From Diogma glabrata (lineage: Eukaryota; Arthropoda; Insecta; Diptera; Cylindrotomidae): 64,000 nucleotides of DNA. Position numbers and translations under genes: made by a program. This document shows positions 1 through 11,948 of this stretch, one piece after another (within the stretch, counting starts at the first letter, position 1; the number at the start of each line of letters is the position of its first letter). Location: contig OY856188.1 in NCBI GenBank assembly GCA_963693315.1, positions 1,364,001-1,428,000 on the forward strand, written 5' to 3'. Below the pieces are notes generated by a model that did not search any database, had not been told where the DNA came from, and saw only the letters and a list, made by a program, of their open reading frames with translations.

Positions 1-112
1 AGAATTTTTTACTGTCAAATTTGTATGAAATTCTGTTCCTGTTGCATGTCATGTGAATGCCCGGTTTCAGCAAACGTTCAGCGCGGTTAGTGGAGACGAG
101 CCTCAAGAAAGC

Positions 113-376
113 GATATTTTTACGCGTGTGATTTTAGGATATGATATTTTTCCCGTGTGATTTTAGGATGTGATATTTTTTCGCGTGTGATTTTAGGATG
201 TGATATTTTCTCGCGTGTGATTTTAGGATGTGTTATTTTCTCGTGTGTGGTTTTAGGATATGATATTTTCGAGATGTGATATTTTTGTGATGTGATATTT
301 TCGTATAGTGTGATTTTTTCGCTGTGATATTTTCGACGTGATATTATTTCGTGTGGGATTTTTTCGTGTGCTATTT
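113..376. repeat. 33-bp-type minisatellite
   Basis: About eight degenerate tandem copies of a unit built from GTGTGATTTTAGGATGTGAT followed by ATTTTCTCGC. The first copies are cleanest and later ones shorten. Because the unit length is a multiple of three, the minus strand stays open for 93 codons as a repeated HPKITREKIS-like peptide. The open frame is explained by the repeat and is not taken as a gene. Confidence 0.85.
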
Positions 377-631
377 TATCACGACACCAAATAAATAACA
401 ATAATAAAGAATTTTATTTACTTCATAAATAAATTCATTCACAATATATTAAAAATTATTCATTGATAAATTATTTAAAAATAATAATTTACCATAAACG
501 AGATCATTATCTAAAATTATGATAAAATCATATAGATTTCTAAAATCTTTATTTTCTAATTAAACAACGAGATAGGATAAAAACTAACCAGCATAAAACA
601 AAACAAACAAAAATATTTATAGTTAACTGAT

Positions 632-805
632 AATTAATTCAATGAATTATTTGTGATATTACTTCACTCCGATAAAAGTTATCGCATCATGAATAATAAG
701 ACTGAATCTAACAAAATATGGTGTACAATTTATGAAATTTTTTTGCTATCCACAAAATTGTCGATCGATCTAGTTTCGAACCGTTAAGAACTTTTTATTA
801 CACTT
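632..805 (+). repeat. Direct repeat, copy 1 (~174 bp)
   Basis: Begins AATTAATTCAATGAATTA and ends near CTTTTTATTACACT. It is repeated in the same orientation at 1085-1258 with scattered substitutions. No inverted ends or coding potential are visible. It could be a segmental duplication or two solo ends of an unknown element. The intervening 280 bp and the DNA from 377 to 631 show nothing else. Confidence 0.85.
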
Positions 806-1084
806 TAAAAAAAGTATATCATTCTAATCAGGGCTAGCCGACTAGATACACTACCAAAAAAATTTTACGCTATATAAACCAAAATTGGTCTACAACTCTA
901 GCGAAGTATAAGAAAACCAAAAACTTCATAAGCATATATTTATTAGATTCAAGTTTAGTCAATTTATTTCTCTAGTTGATCACAATTGTTGTTATGCTCT
1001 AAGCAAGTTAGAATTGGATAACAAACTTGTATCGGCGAGAAGAAGATGACCATCTTCACTTGTGTCTATCGACACATTATCTAC

Positions 1085-1258
1085 AATTAATTCAATGAAT
1101 TACTTGTGATATTACATCGCTCCGATGGAAGTTAACCCATCATGAATAATAAGACTGAATCTAACAAAATATGTAGTGCAATTTATGAAATTTTTTTGCT
1201 ATCCACAAAATTGTCGATCGATCTAGTTTGGAACCGATAAGAACTTTTTATTACACTA
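1085..1258 (+). repeat. Direct repeat, copy 2 (~174 bp)
   Basis: Partner of 632-805. Both copies share the landmark TTGTCGATCGATCTAGTTT and the word ATGAATAATAAGACTGAATC. The copies differ by roughly a dozen substitutions by eye, so the duplication is not recent. Confidence 0.85.
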
Positions 1259-1525
1259 AGAAACACTGTAGAAAACCAAAAAAAAAGAAAAAACGGGTAT
1301 ACTTTTAGCCTTTTATTTAGCCATCCTTGAAAATTAAATTTTTTGAAAAATAACCACTGCGATGTTTTGCAAAACCTAATTCAGTATCTTTTTTAATGAA
1401 GGAAGTTCAATCAAATGCGCAAACTTGCTTTCAACAAAATCATCTAAAAATACAATTTTTTTTCATCACTGTAATCTTTTAATAAAGCCTCACTCCCCTA
1501 CCTTTTAAACAAAAAAAAATGGAAA

Positions 1526-1549
1526 CGGGTTCGGGTTCGGGTTCGGGTT
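1526..1549 (+). repeat. (CGGGTT)4 microsatellite
   Basis: Four perfect CGGGTT hexamers after an A-rich tract. It is a simple repeat with no associated feature. Confidence 0.9.
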
Positions 1550-2816
1550 TAAATTTCTTGATGCTATTTTCTATCAGTTATGAAAAAACTTCTTTAGTTT
1601 TTTTCAATGCGTATTTATTTAACGATGTACCGGAATAGAGCTACAGGGACAAAATGTCTTTAATTTTAAAGTTAAAAGTCAAATAAGGTGATATAATTTT
1701 TTCTAAACATAATGAATATATAAAATTTAATAACGTATATGTAATAATTCTGTAGTTATTAACATATAAACTAGGTACGGTATTTGCTAAAAGTTTGGTA
1801 AAACTAATATTTGTGCGAATGTTTATATCGTTTTATACGAATGAAAGTAAACATAATTCAAACTGCTAACTTGTCAGAAAATCAAGTCTTAAAGTCAACA
1901 CCGTCAAATTCATCGAAAAGATTCCAAAAATATTATTCCAAAACTATGAGGTTGAGTTAGAGTCAAGAAAATTCATCTTATTTTACTGCCATTAATTGCA
2001 CAATCTGCATTCTACTAAATTGTTTTTTTTTTTTACAAATAAAAATCAAAAAATAGTTTTATTTTATTTATATAATCTACTTTCAAACAAAAAAAGGAAA
2101 CGAAAAAACCATTTTAAAATTAATATTTTTTATTTTTTTTATTTTCATTTCTATTTTTCCAATTTTTTTTTCATTTTTATATGTATGTATGTTAAATTTT
2201 AACTGAGACCAATTGTGATAGTTAAGTTAATTAAGAATTTAACTTGCATATTAAACTAACCGTCACTTGTGAAACCCAATTTCCTCAGTTAAGTGACAGA
2301 TATGTTAAATTTAACATAACCGACAGAAAAAAAAACGAAAATTGCATGCAAAATATTTTTATCATTCAATTTTCTCTCAGTTAAATTTAAGTGCCGGTTA
2401 ACTGTTTACTTTAACTGAGGATGGTGAAACTAGCCCTATATGTACTAAAAGCACAAGTTAATTTAAAAAAACATAAGTTATCGCAATAATACACATTTGT
2501 TCGAATTTTTAAACTTATGATTTTTAGATAAGAACTTTTGGTTTAAGATTATACCACGGTTGGAAAATTACACAAAAAACGACGCTAACTTATAGTTATT
2601 ATTACCATAATTTTGCGCCTCATTATTTCTATTTTTAAGAGTGTAGAATATATATATATGTAATGAAACATCATTTAAACAATAGTTTGAAATTAAAATA
2701 AAGTAACGGTGAACGGTAATTTTTAGATTGGAAAATGTGTAAAAACAACGTACATATTTTATTAGGTGCGCCGTTCGGCTTACTTTATAGTCCAACATTT
2801 CCAGACCCTACGTCGT
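1550..2816. other. AT-rich non-coding stretch
   Basis: No convincing gene. A 68-codon frame at 1996-2202 is poly-T derived (long Phe runs). The words AACTGAG and CTCAGTTAA recur in inverted orientation between 2198 and 2430, hinting at an eroded inverted-repeat element, but the ends are too poor to call. Confidence 0.6.
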
Positions 2817-2965
2817 CCCACTGTCATAATGTGGAAGGACTTTGCTGTCTGCACTGCACATAAATGGAATAGTTTTCTGCATCAATATTCTCGGGTGGCT
2901 TCAAACCACAACAGTGTAAAAAATACGTTCTTCCATGGTGATGGTACATATTGTAATCCGTACTA
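2817..2965 (+). pseudogene. Decayed LINE 3'-ORF fragment
   Basis: The stretch from GACTTTGCTGTC to GTGGCTTCAAACCAC aligns base by base with the reverse complement of 60900-61000, the better LINE copy in this window. Both carry the landmark AAATGGAATAGTTT. The encoded peptide keeps the HKWNSF core of the YKWNSLP motif near the C-terminus of jockey/CR1-like RT proteins. A 96-codon frame (2766-3056) runs through it, but this is a remnant. Copies on the minus strand lie at 10145, 11585, 33735 and 60785. Confidence 0.7.
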
Positions 2966-3971
2966 CCCAATACCTTATTCGAAAGGAAATAAACAACATG
3001 TACCCAAATATAACTATAAAGTCCTTCAAGAACTCGGCTTTTATCGAAAAAAATAATTACCATATTTCAACAAAATTTTAAATATATATAAAGTTAATTG
3101 CCAACCCTTCGTTGTAAACAAAAATTTAATAAAAAAAAACAATACAAAATGAATAAAAATATCAACACTTCCCCGTCTTTTTTCTAATTAATCTATTTCA
3201 TTTTGAAAAGTCAAAATTTGAACATTTATTTTAAAGCTATAATGTAGTCAATTTCCTTCAACATTAAGATTTAATAAACATCAAAACAAGCAAATTGAAA
3301 TTAAAGAAAATAAGAATCTACCGGAATTCGAAAGTAAAGGCGAATTAACTTCAAAGGAATCTGCACCGCATAAATTACTCCATAAAAATCTCTTTCTAAG
3401 CATTCAAACCCATTATACATCGGAACTTAATGTACTGTTTCTGCATCTTTTCCATTATAACTTTTTTCCATCTTTAATAATTTTCATTCCAAAAATATTA
3501 TCAATAAAATGATATTTTTCCCGTGTTACAAAATAAAGCAGGCGATAGTGGTAAAGAAAATTGTTGATGTTGATTGGGGTTGTGGGATGTTGGGGAAAAC
3601 GAAATGCGAAAAAATTATTTAAAAAGTATTATTTTTTATTTCCAATTATATTTTTACGGTTCAATTGCTTCGTTTTTTAGTATATATTTTGAGTTCAATG
3701 GAATTTTAAGCGGGAATTGGAACCATGTTGGGGTTAAATAAATATTATCGGGTGCACTTTATATTTTTTTACCAGTAAATTTTGTAGCAATTGACAAATT
3801 ATGTGATTTTCCTTTTTTTAGTTCATTTATACTATTTGATTTTTATCATCGAACGAAGGCTATATGGAGAAGTTCTGTAGATGATTATGAAAATGTTTTT
3901 GAAAAATTGATTTTAATTTTGGTGACAGTTATTCATGTAATTTATAGTTGATTGACAGACTCTTTAACGAA
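2966..3971. other. AT-rich non-coding stretch
   Basis: About 1 kb of AT-rich DNA without inverted repeats, tandem repeats or coding potential that I can support. Confidence 0.6.
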
Positions 3972-6094
3972 ATTCTTAAAATATGGAGGGGCTGAAATCT
4001 CACAGCTCTGAGATATCAAGACTTCGGTCTGGGTTAAGGATTTTTATATAGTTTTCGGCAAAAAACTTTTATGAGGACATGGTTTTTAGTTTTGGGCAGC
4101 GATGTATATCAAACATAACCTTAAAGTACATGTATTTTTTATCTCTATTTAGATATGTATTACAAAACTAACACGAACATCAATACGTTGTTGAAAAATT
4201 ATACCAGATCATAAATTAACATTTAGTGAAAAGATTTTACAACCAGCAAACTACTCAAAACGTCTCCATTTAGCGTTTCGAGAAAATATTTCAAAATCAC
4301 AAATTCATATTTCTTTCAAAATTCCAAAAATATTGTAAAAATTGAATAAAATCAAAATTCAAACGTTTTTCAAACAAAATTCTAAAAATATTTCAAAAAG
4401 TATTACAAAATCAAAGATTATTTAAAACTTTTTCAAAAACTCTAAAAACATTGCATAAATTATAACAAAATCAAAAATTGATACTTTTTCCAAAGTTATA
4501 AAAATTATAATATACATAATCAAAAATTTAAAGTTTTTTAAAATTCGAAAAATATTCCAAAAATTCTTACAAAATCAAAAGTTGAAACTTTTTTCAAAAT
4601 TCTAAAAATAAATGCATATAAAATTCAAAAATTCTATTTTTTTTTTTTCAAAATTCTAAAAATATTCCAAAAATTAGAATAAAATCAAAAATTTAAACTT
4701 TTTCCAAAATTCTAAATATATTGCAAAAGTTATTACAAAATCAAAAATACAAACTTTCTTCAATATTTCAAAAACTATAACAAATTCAAAAATGTCCATG
4801 TCCAAATGCATGTTCAATTACATATACATCATAAAAACAGCTACATTTTTCTTTCCAAAAAATTGGCTAAAAAATTAAATGAAATCATTTTTTGACACAC
4901 TTGACATTATTTTTTGAAAAACTTATAATGCCATAATTCTCTATAATAATAATAAAATTTCATGTCATACAAATTATTAATTTTATTTTTTTCCAAAAAA
5001 TTGGGTAAAAAAATAAATGAAAATCTTTATTTTTACACACGTGACAACATTATTTTGAGAAACTTATAATGCCATAATTCTCTAAAATAATAATAAAATT
5101 TCATGTCATACAAACTATTAATTTTATTTTTTTCCAAAAAATTGGGTAAAAAAATAAATGAAAATCTTTATTTTGACACACTTGACAACATTTTTTTGAC
5201 AAACTTATAATGCCATAATTCTCAATAAAAATAATAAAATTTCATTTCAAACAAATAATTTTTCCAAAAAATTGAGTAAAAAAATAAATAAAAATCTTTC
5301 TTTTGACAACATATTTTTGACAAACTTATAATTCAATAATTTAGTTTTCGATCTCACATACTAATCCCTTCCATCAAGATTTCTCCAAATTCAATGTCCT
5401 TACTCGTCATCACTTAAAATGAACGTTTTTTAAGCCAAAAATATGAAAATTTGCTGTTTAAGACACACTTAATGATTTTTTGACACACTTCCGGTACAGT
5501 TATCAAACACAGCGTTCTTTCGGACCTGTCCCTTGAGTATACCTATTTTTAGAAAAAAAAAATTTGAAATCCCTCCAGCGGTTTTCCCTGCAGCGTAGTT
5601 AATGACGCCGGCCGGCAGACAGACATACATTTTTTATATATATAAAAAACAAATTAAGTACTAAGCTTTTTTTGTTTGGTTTTCAATTTTTATTAATAAA
5701 ATAACTTTATTAATATTATTGCCGTCATGTGAAAATATTTTATTTTAAATTTTTATTTAAAATTTGAAATTTTAAATAAAAATTTAAAATAAAATATTTT
5801 CACATGACGGCAATAATATTAATAAAGTTATTTTATTAATAAAAATTGAAAACCAAACAAAAAAAAGCTTAGTACTTAATTTGTTTTTTATTTTAATTGT
5901 GAAGTGGGTGATTTATTCACATATACAGAAAGATATTATTAGCATCTTTCAACATGAATACATTTTTTTTTGCATTTTTAGAATCAGTAGGTCCTAAAAC
6001 GTCGAGAAATGCCAAAAAGTGGGGGTAAGAATTTCACTTTTGGCTCTTGAATATAATACTTAGGTCTTTCAGACCGAAGTAATATATAGTATAT
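3972..6094 (+). mobile_element. RepA copy 1: ~2-kb non-coding repeat element
   Basis: Left end AAAATATGGAGGGGCTGAAA, then a small ATCTCA/TGAGAT hairpin and ACTTCGGTCTGGG. Next is 4319-4790, about a dozen 50-60-bp tandem units of the type CAAAATTCTAAAAATATTCC. Then 4850-5340, four ~138-bp units containing AACTTATAATGCCATAATTC. Then a unique segment with GCCGGCCGGCAGACAGACAT, and the right end CTTAGGTCTTTCAGACCGAA. The motif ACTTCGGTCTG occurs near both ends in inverted orientation. There is no ORF. The same architecture occurs at 36780-38657 (inverted) and in a broken dimer at 17609-20112. The class (MITE-like or Helitron-like) is unresolved. Confidence 0.8.
5636..5957. mobile_element. Insertion carrying a ~248-bp near-perfect palindrome
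   Basis: Bases 5643-5890 fold on a single centre near 5766. The arms are about 123 nt and differ only by one T/A in a homopolymer. The arms include CACATGACGGCAATAATATT and its complement. The insertion splits RepA copy 1: the inverted copy at 36780 is continuous here, while copy 1 has ATACATTTTT at both 5625-5634 and 5958-5967. This looks like a target-site duplication of about 10 bp. About 66 bp of non-palindromic sequence lies on the right. Arm identity implies recent origin or gene conversion. Confidence 0.8.
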
Positions 6095-6180
6095 TGTATA
6101 ACTAGTGCGAACGCGTTTCCCAAACAAGAGCATAGTTAGCAATAACTCGTTTTCTAAACAAAAGTATAGTTTGCTCTTTA

Positions 6181-6378
6181 GCCGCAATTAGACTATTTCA
6201 GAACTCTGCAATATTTCTGCAATAGTAGGGTGTAAAATATTCATTGCAGAAAAGTTTGGCAATGAACTCATTGCAAAACATTGCTATGACTCATTGCAAT
6301 GTTTTGCAATGAGTCATAGCAATGACTTTACTACCATTGCAGAAATATTGCAGAGTTCTGCAATAGTCTAATTGCGGC
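6181..6378. mobile_element. 198-bp MITE with ~43-bp terminal inverted repeats
   Basis: The ends are GCCGCAATTAGACTATT on the left and AATAGTCTAATTGCGGC on the right. Inverted similarity extends through AGAACTCTGCAATATTTCTG. The 4-bp TTTA flanks both ends (6177-6180 and 6379-6382), consistent with a target duplication. A second inner palindrome, ATTGCAAAACATTGC, makes almost the whole element foldable. Confidence 0.85.
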
Positions 6379-6382
6379 TTTA

Positions 6383-6939
6383 GTTAATATATTTTTAAGT
6401 TTTAATAAGTTTTTTAATTATTAATATATTTTAATACAAATCTTACGATGAAGATGGCGAGCTTTAGTTTGGATTTTAATTTTTTTTATAACATTTTTGC
6501 ATGGTGACAATGTACTTGGAAAAATAAATCATATATTTAGGTGCATGTGTAATAATACATTTTTTGGTTATTTTATTTTAGAGCGAAATTAAATATTTTT
6601 TGTGCATGTTTAGTGCAAAATTTTGTTACTATATGTTTTAAACTGTTTAAACATACCACTACAGGAACGTAGAAATTTTCTCTGATTTTAAATAAAAACA
6701 AAATTTACTGTCATGATTTTAATCCTTCGAATTACCATACTCGCAGTTTGGTAAACGTTATTCCTTAATAATAATCTGGATTCGACCACATGCTGATTAG
6801 TAAGTGACAACACAACCTTTATTGTTTCACAGCAACAGAAAAACAATGCAACAAACGATATCATTTATCCAGAATATATAGGTTGCGGCGTAGGTTGGTT
6901 TCTGGTGTGATTTTAACACAGAGTCAAAATAATATATAT
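6383..6939. other. AT-rich non-coding stretch
   Basis: Nothing identifiable between the MITE and the hAT-like element. Confidence 0.5.
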
Positions 6940-8782
6940 CAGGGTTGTTAATATACACGTATAAAACGTTTTATACGTTACACGTATAATACGTGACGTA
7001 TAAAACGTATAAAACGTATATAACGTATAAAACGTATAATATGTTTTTGTTTTTGAAATTCATTTATAAAAAATTAAAAATAGTTACTACTTTAGATATT
7101 AATTATATTTTTAATTTTTATACTCAGTAAAAATATAATTAGGTAGTTATAAATTATTTATATATTTTATAATTTATAAAAAAAACTATTTGTTTGGAAT
7201 TTTCTTTTCTAATTCTTTCGAATAGGTCCTTTGATACCTCTATATTAAAATAATAAAAATAAACAATTAATGTTTTATACAAATTCTTAAAAAGCAAACA
7301 AAAATGGTAGTCTGTCTACTGACCTGCCAACCAACCGTAACAACCGATGAAAACTACTAGAGCGATTTTAAAATTTTTTGTTTCAGAAAATAGTTTCATC
7401 AATGATAAGAACCGCAGGGACAAATCGGACAATTGTAAAAGAAATGGTATATTTATTTTGCTCAAAAACGTTTAAATGATATTGAGCAGTAAGATTGAAT
7501 GTAGAGAAATCTTGAAAGTTGGCATTTTAATGTAAAACCAGGAGCTTGTTTATTACAAGTGTGTCAAAAGAATGATGAATGAAATAAATTAATTTTGATT
7601 CCAAATTTTTTTGACAAACATTTACTTAATGGGAAACATTTTGGATTAGAAACGTTTGGCCCATAATAGCTATTTATGTATTAAGGGCATTTCCGGGCCT
7701 TTTCCGCTTGAGAGTGAAATTGTTGCTCGAGGCGTCAGCCGAGAGAAACAATCACTCGAAAGCAAAAAAGATATTTTATGACTGAATTGCATACAAGATT
7801 TTTTGTACGAGTAAGATTCTGTACTATTTGCATAAAAAAAAATGCATATATTTACACAAAATAGTAAAATATTTATTTAGAAAATTATTTTATGCAAGCA
7901 GTTTTTCGAAATAACAACTTTAGGCATTGTTATTTCAATTTAAGGCATTGTTATTTCAATTTTGGCATTGTTATTTCAATAGGAAAAAAAGGCCTGCTTT
8001 ACGAACACTTTTTGAATCCCAAAAGTGCATTTTACGGTTTACTCGTACAAAAAATTAATTATTTGGTATCATGAAATGTTATTGAATTTATGAAATATGG
8101 TTCAATCCAGCTTCAACTACTCTCTATCTAATAAGGCTTTTAAAATATTATGTTGTTGCAGAATAAAAGTCGTTTTTTCAATAGCAATTAGGGAAATTAT
8201 CAGGGATTTTTAGAGAGATGTTTTAAAGAAATTTTGTTGTGTGAATCCGGGTTGAACCACATCTAATTAATAGGTACAGTTTGAAAATATCACATTGTTG
8301 CAGTAAATATTGTTTTTATACAAAAGTTGTAATGGTTAAAATATTTATTTACGTCAAACGGAAAAGTATAGTGAGAAGTTTATTGAGTGAATTCAATTTT
8401 GGTCATTGATGTAATATAGGTACGGTTGGAAATGTCAAATTGTTGCAGACTAAATTTTTTATATTATATTTTGAAAATGTGGAAAGTTTTCTGAACTAAC
8501 AGGAATATTGGGTAAGAAACTATCATGACGACGTTATATTTTCTAAAGCAACTGTTCCTATTAGTCCAGAAAACTAAGCTGTATAAATATCAAATATCAC
8601 GAGTACGATGAATAATACGCCCGCGATAATTTTATATAAATGTATTTTTATCGACTAAGGATTTTACTTTTATACGGTATAAAACGTATATAATTGTGTG
8701 TTTTATACTATACGTTTTATACGTTTTATACGTACGTATAATACGTGTTTTATACGTTACCGTATTATACGTTACAACCCTG
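6940..8782. mobile_element. Non-autonomous hAT-like element, 1843 bp
   Basis: It starts CAGGGTTGTTAA and ends TTACAACCCTG, giving short inverted ends of the CAGGG type seen in hAT elements. The 8-bp ATATATAT flanks both sides (6932-6939 and 8783-8790). The size fits hAT, although the duplicated word is low complexity. Subterminal zones (6957-7045 and 8672-8775) are tiled with ACGTATAAAACG and its complement, which could be transposase-binding clusters. No transposase ORF remains. A 60-codon frame at 7892-8074 is a three-fold GGCATTGTTATTTCAAT repeat. Confidence 0.8.
7706..7763. other. Hairpin with CTCGAGGCG...AGCCGAG core
   Basis: GAGTGAAATTGTT pairs with AACAATCACTC around a central GCTCGAGGCGTCAGCCGAG. 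It lies inside the hAT-like element. A similar GAGGCG..AGCCGAG core forms the tip of a hairpin at 60305-60417, and a looser one occurs at 10421-10446. Confidence 0.6.
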
Positions 8783-8977
8783 ATATATATACACACAATA
8801 TTTCTCTTCATTGACGTTCATTCACAATTAAAATTTAATTGTCGTTTGTTTACACGATTTTATGTTTCATTTTGTTATAACCGTAGCACTAACCTCCATC
8901 CTATAAGCCTGTTTATCTCGAACTGTGACTAACTATCCTTTATAAAAATTGCCCATGTAGCATGAAATTTTAGCGAT

Positions 8978-9034
8978 ATCGCTCGTATTTCACTTTATCG
9001 CTCGTATTTCACTTTATCGCTCGTATTTCGCTTC
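8978..9034 (+). repeat. 19-bp tandem repeat, 3 copies
   Basis: ATCGCTCGTATTTCACTTT is repeated with a 19-bp period at 8978, 8997 and 9016. The last copy is altered (TTTCGCTTC). Confidence 0.9.
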
Positions 9035-10144
9035 ATTTCATTTCATGTTATTATGTTATTTTCGTTTATTGATGTTTCGGGTTAGTTAAACAGAAATAAG
9101 ATACTTGCAAAAAATTTTATGTTTAAAATACATTTCTGCCTAAACCTATAAACAACGTCCCCATAAAAGCCGCCTGCCAAAAACTATATAGAAACGCTAT
9201 CTACACAGTCCAATGCCTTGATAGCTAAGAGTCTTGAGAATTAAACGCCTTCAAACTTAAAACATTAAAATATTCTAACTTTTAACATATTCTCTAGCTT
9301 TTACCTCCCGATTTTGTGGATATAGCATATAGTATAATGTGCAATGCACATTCTGTTCAAAAACTCATTAAATTTTCACAAAAGAAAAGTGTAATTAAAC
9401 CATTTTCTTTTCTTGTCTCATTTCTTCGAATTTGAAGAAACTCCAAAAATGTTGTGGCAAAAAAAATTTTGTATCTTGTTTTTTTTTCTGGCGAATATAA
9501 AACCAAATTGAGTAAAAGTTTTTTGTTAAGAAAATTCAACTGTTATAAAAGGGGGTTGATGAATGATACCCGTAAGGCTTAGAAGTTCTTTTTTTTTTAA
9601 TTATTTATCGTTTTTTTATTGTTTAGACGAGGAGATAAAGACAAAAATAATTATAATGTACATTTCTTTAGTTGAATGAAAACTGTTATGTTAATTATTA
9701 AAGTTTTGTTTTTTTGCTTTAATCTTAGTAGATTTTTGTTGGTTTAAAATTTTTTTAATATTTTGTTACATTAAAATAATTGAAATCGCTTAGGAATATG
9801 CATGGAAAAAACTACAAGTTCGAAAAATTATATAATACAATCTCCACGCCACAATAATCGAATACATTTTTCAAGGATATGTTCTTCATAAATCTCATCC
9901 TAGTTTTATATAAAAGCTTGAACCATAAAAGTTCAAAAGTACAATCATTTTCCTTACAATTTTTTTACATTTATTAAAAAAAACCTTTTGCAAGTTCATT
10001 TAATTTTTAATGCTAATTATGTTCAAAGCTCAAAAGTTATGATTTTGTGTATAAGTTATAGTTGATCAGTTAAAAAGTATAACAAAGATTTTAAGTGTGT
10101 GAGATCTCAACAGTTTTCTAACCGTCTGAAGAGTAAAACGCGGA
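9035..10144. other. AT-rich non-coding stretch
   Basis: No gene, inverted repeat or tandem repeat that I can support in about 1.1 kb. Confidence 0.55.
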
Positions 10145-10250
10145 AAAGTATTATACATTTGAGGCATGATATATCTCTGATTTCATCTGGACACTGTTGT
10201 TGCGATATTTATAGAAAACTTTGAAATCAACAATGAGGTATATAGTAGAG
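10145..10250 (-). pseudogene. LINE ORF remnant
   Basis: The + strand text around TTTGAGGCATGATATATCTC and CATCTGGACACTGTTG matches the 34020-34080 and 61070-61130 LINE copies (GAGGCATGATGCCGCTGATT, ATCTGAGCACTGCTGATG). This is the region encoding the segment just downstream of QHRRTVADS in the better copies. It is short and diverged. Confidence 0.6.
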
Positions 10251-10352
10251 AATCCATGTTTGTTATGGTATAAAAGAAGGGTGTGCTATTTTGGAGCACT
10301 TTCGTTTTTCAATTGGATTTGCGCAAATCGAATGCAATCAACGTGTTTAATC

Positions 10353-10506
10353 TGCATAAAATAGTATATTATGCACCAAGGGAAAGAAGTGCAGCCTGTT
10401 TTTTCTCCGAGGTGTGTTTGGAGCCCGAGCGCAAAGCCTGAGGGCTACATATCACTGATGGAGATAACACACTCTCTTCCGACGTGTATATACTATTTTT
10501 TGCACG
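10353..10506. mobile_element. 154-bp fold-back element
   Basis: GCATAAAATAGTATA at the left is matched by TATACTATTTTTTGC at the right. Nested inner pairs are GTGTGTT/AACACAC and AGCCC/GGGCT. The interior is clearly GC-richer than its surroundings. A smaller relative may sit at 10690-10780 (CCGCTCCC...GGAAGCGG, followed by TACTATTTGCA). No target duplication is evident. The 81-codon frame through it is a by-product. Confidence 0.55.
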
Positions 10507-11584
10507 ACCACAATATAATTATGATGTTAAAAACTAAATCTAATCATTTAAAGAGAGCGAAAATTATAATTTTTGATGGTCATAATAGTAGTCGGTTTTT
10601 ATGCAAATTTGTTTGAATTTATCGTATAAAAAATTTCTGTTTCTATGAAAACTTTCATTGTTGACATGGTTTGTTATTTTTTACTCTCTAGGGAGTAAAA
10701 GATGCAATCCGCTCCCGCAAATGAGGAAGCGGCATTGTACTTTATATACAACTCATGCAAAAATACTATTTGCATTTTATATATAATTCACATTTCACAA
10801 CACAAAAAAAAGAATACATCTCACTTGAGCTCTTTTCTCTCGCGTCGATTTGAATTTTCAACAGAAAATAATAAATTTATCCTTTTTGTTTATTTATTTT
10901 CATGAAAATTTACAACACAACACGTATCCTATTATCCTTATAAAAATATTTCTATAAAACTAAAACAAACTAAAATTTATTATGCCACGATTTTACACTT
11001 CGTTATAGATTCGAATTTTGTTATATATTCTGAAATATATATTATGTTTTATGAAAAATATATGGTTTTCGCTATTCCTGGTGCGGAACAACAAAATGGT
11101 CTTGCCACTCATATCTTCAGAATAAAAACGTCCTGTCAATCATTTTCATCACCAATAAATACTTTTTCATTATATAGAAAGTTACATTTAAGACATTGTA
11201 GTTTTCAACTTCACCTTGTATTATATAGATTACATTCTCCCTACATTTTTCTTGTATAATGTCTTAGATTAGCAAGATTTTTGATTAAAAATTAATATTA
11301 ATTGCAATCTTCTTCCTCATAAATTTTTTTTGTTGTTGGAATGTTTCAAAAATTACATAAATTATTTATGTTATTATTAAGATTAAATTTTATGTGCCAT
11401 GTGTGGTTAAAAAAATGGGGAGATTAAATTTAATAAAATAACGGGGAGTATTTATCGATGATTAGAGAGTCAATTTTTTGATAATTAAATGGGATATTGT
11501 TTTTAATGTCTCTATTCCGAAGTTATGATAAAATAAATTTATTTTTGTTATGCAAGGAGACTTCGTTAGGGGTTTGTTTTTAAT

Positions 11585-11700
11585 AAAATGTGCTGTGAAA
11601 TAGGAATTACAATATTTGTCACAACAACACATAAAACCCTTTTAAGGCCTAGGTCTCACAACAACATACATTCTGAGAGGTTGATGGTCGCAATTTTGTT
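11585..11700 (-). pseudogene. LINE 3' end fragment
   Basis: TTTGTCACAACAACACATAA followed by ACCCTTTTAAGGCCTAGGTC matches the 3' terminal region of the LINE copies at 33740 and 60815 (ATGTGTCACAACAACACATA). The fragment is 5'-truncated within about 100 bp of the 3' end. The 880 bp before it (10507-11584) show nothing else definite. Confidence 0.65.
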
Positions 11701-11948
11701 TATGTTTGTTTTTATATTTTTTTTTAAAGAATGGAATAAAGAATAAATCCTATCATATATAAAATACGGCATATTTCATGATAGAATAAAATTTGTTTTC
11801 GAAATTTGCAGGAACAAAACTAAAATGGACATGCCAATAAACCAGCTACCTATAAGTGGCATATTCGTTGTGGCGCAATGTCTTCCACAATGATTAAAGC
11901 CTACTTATAGAGAAATATGAAGACTTGTTCCTTTGAGCAAGCAATAAT

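Noticed and set aside
120..401. 93-codon minus-strand frame with HPKITREKIS repeats
   Set aside because: It is the translation of a 33-bp minisatellite. All units are open because the period is divisible by three.
1996..2202. 68-codon frame
   Set aside because: Poly-T and A-driven; mostly Phe, Lys and Asn.
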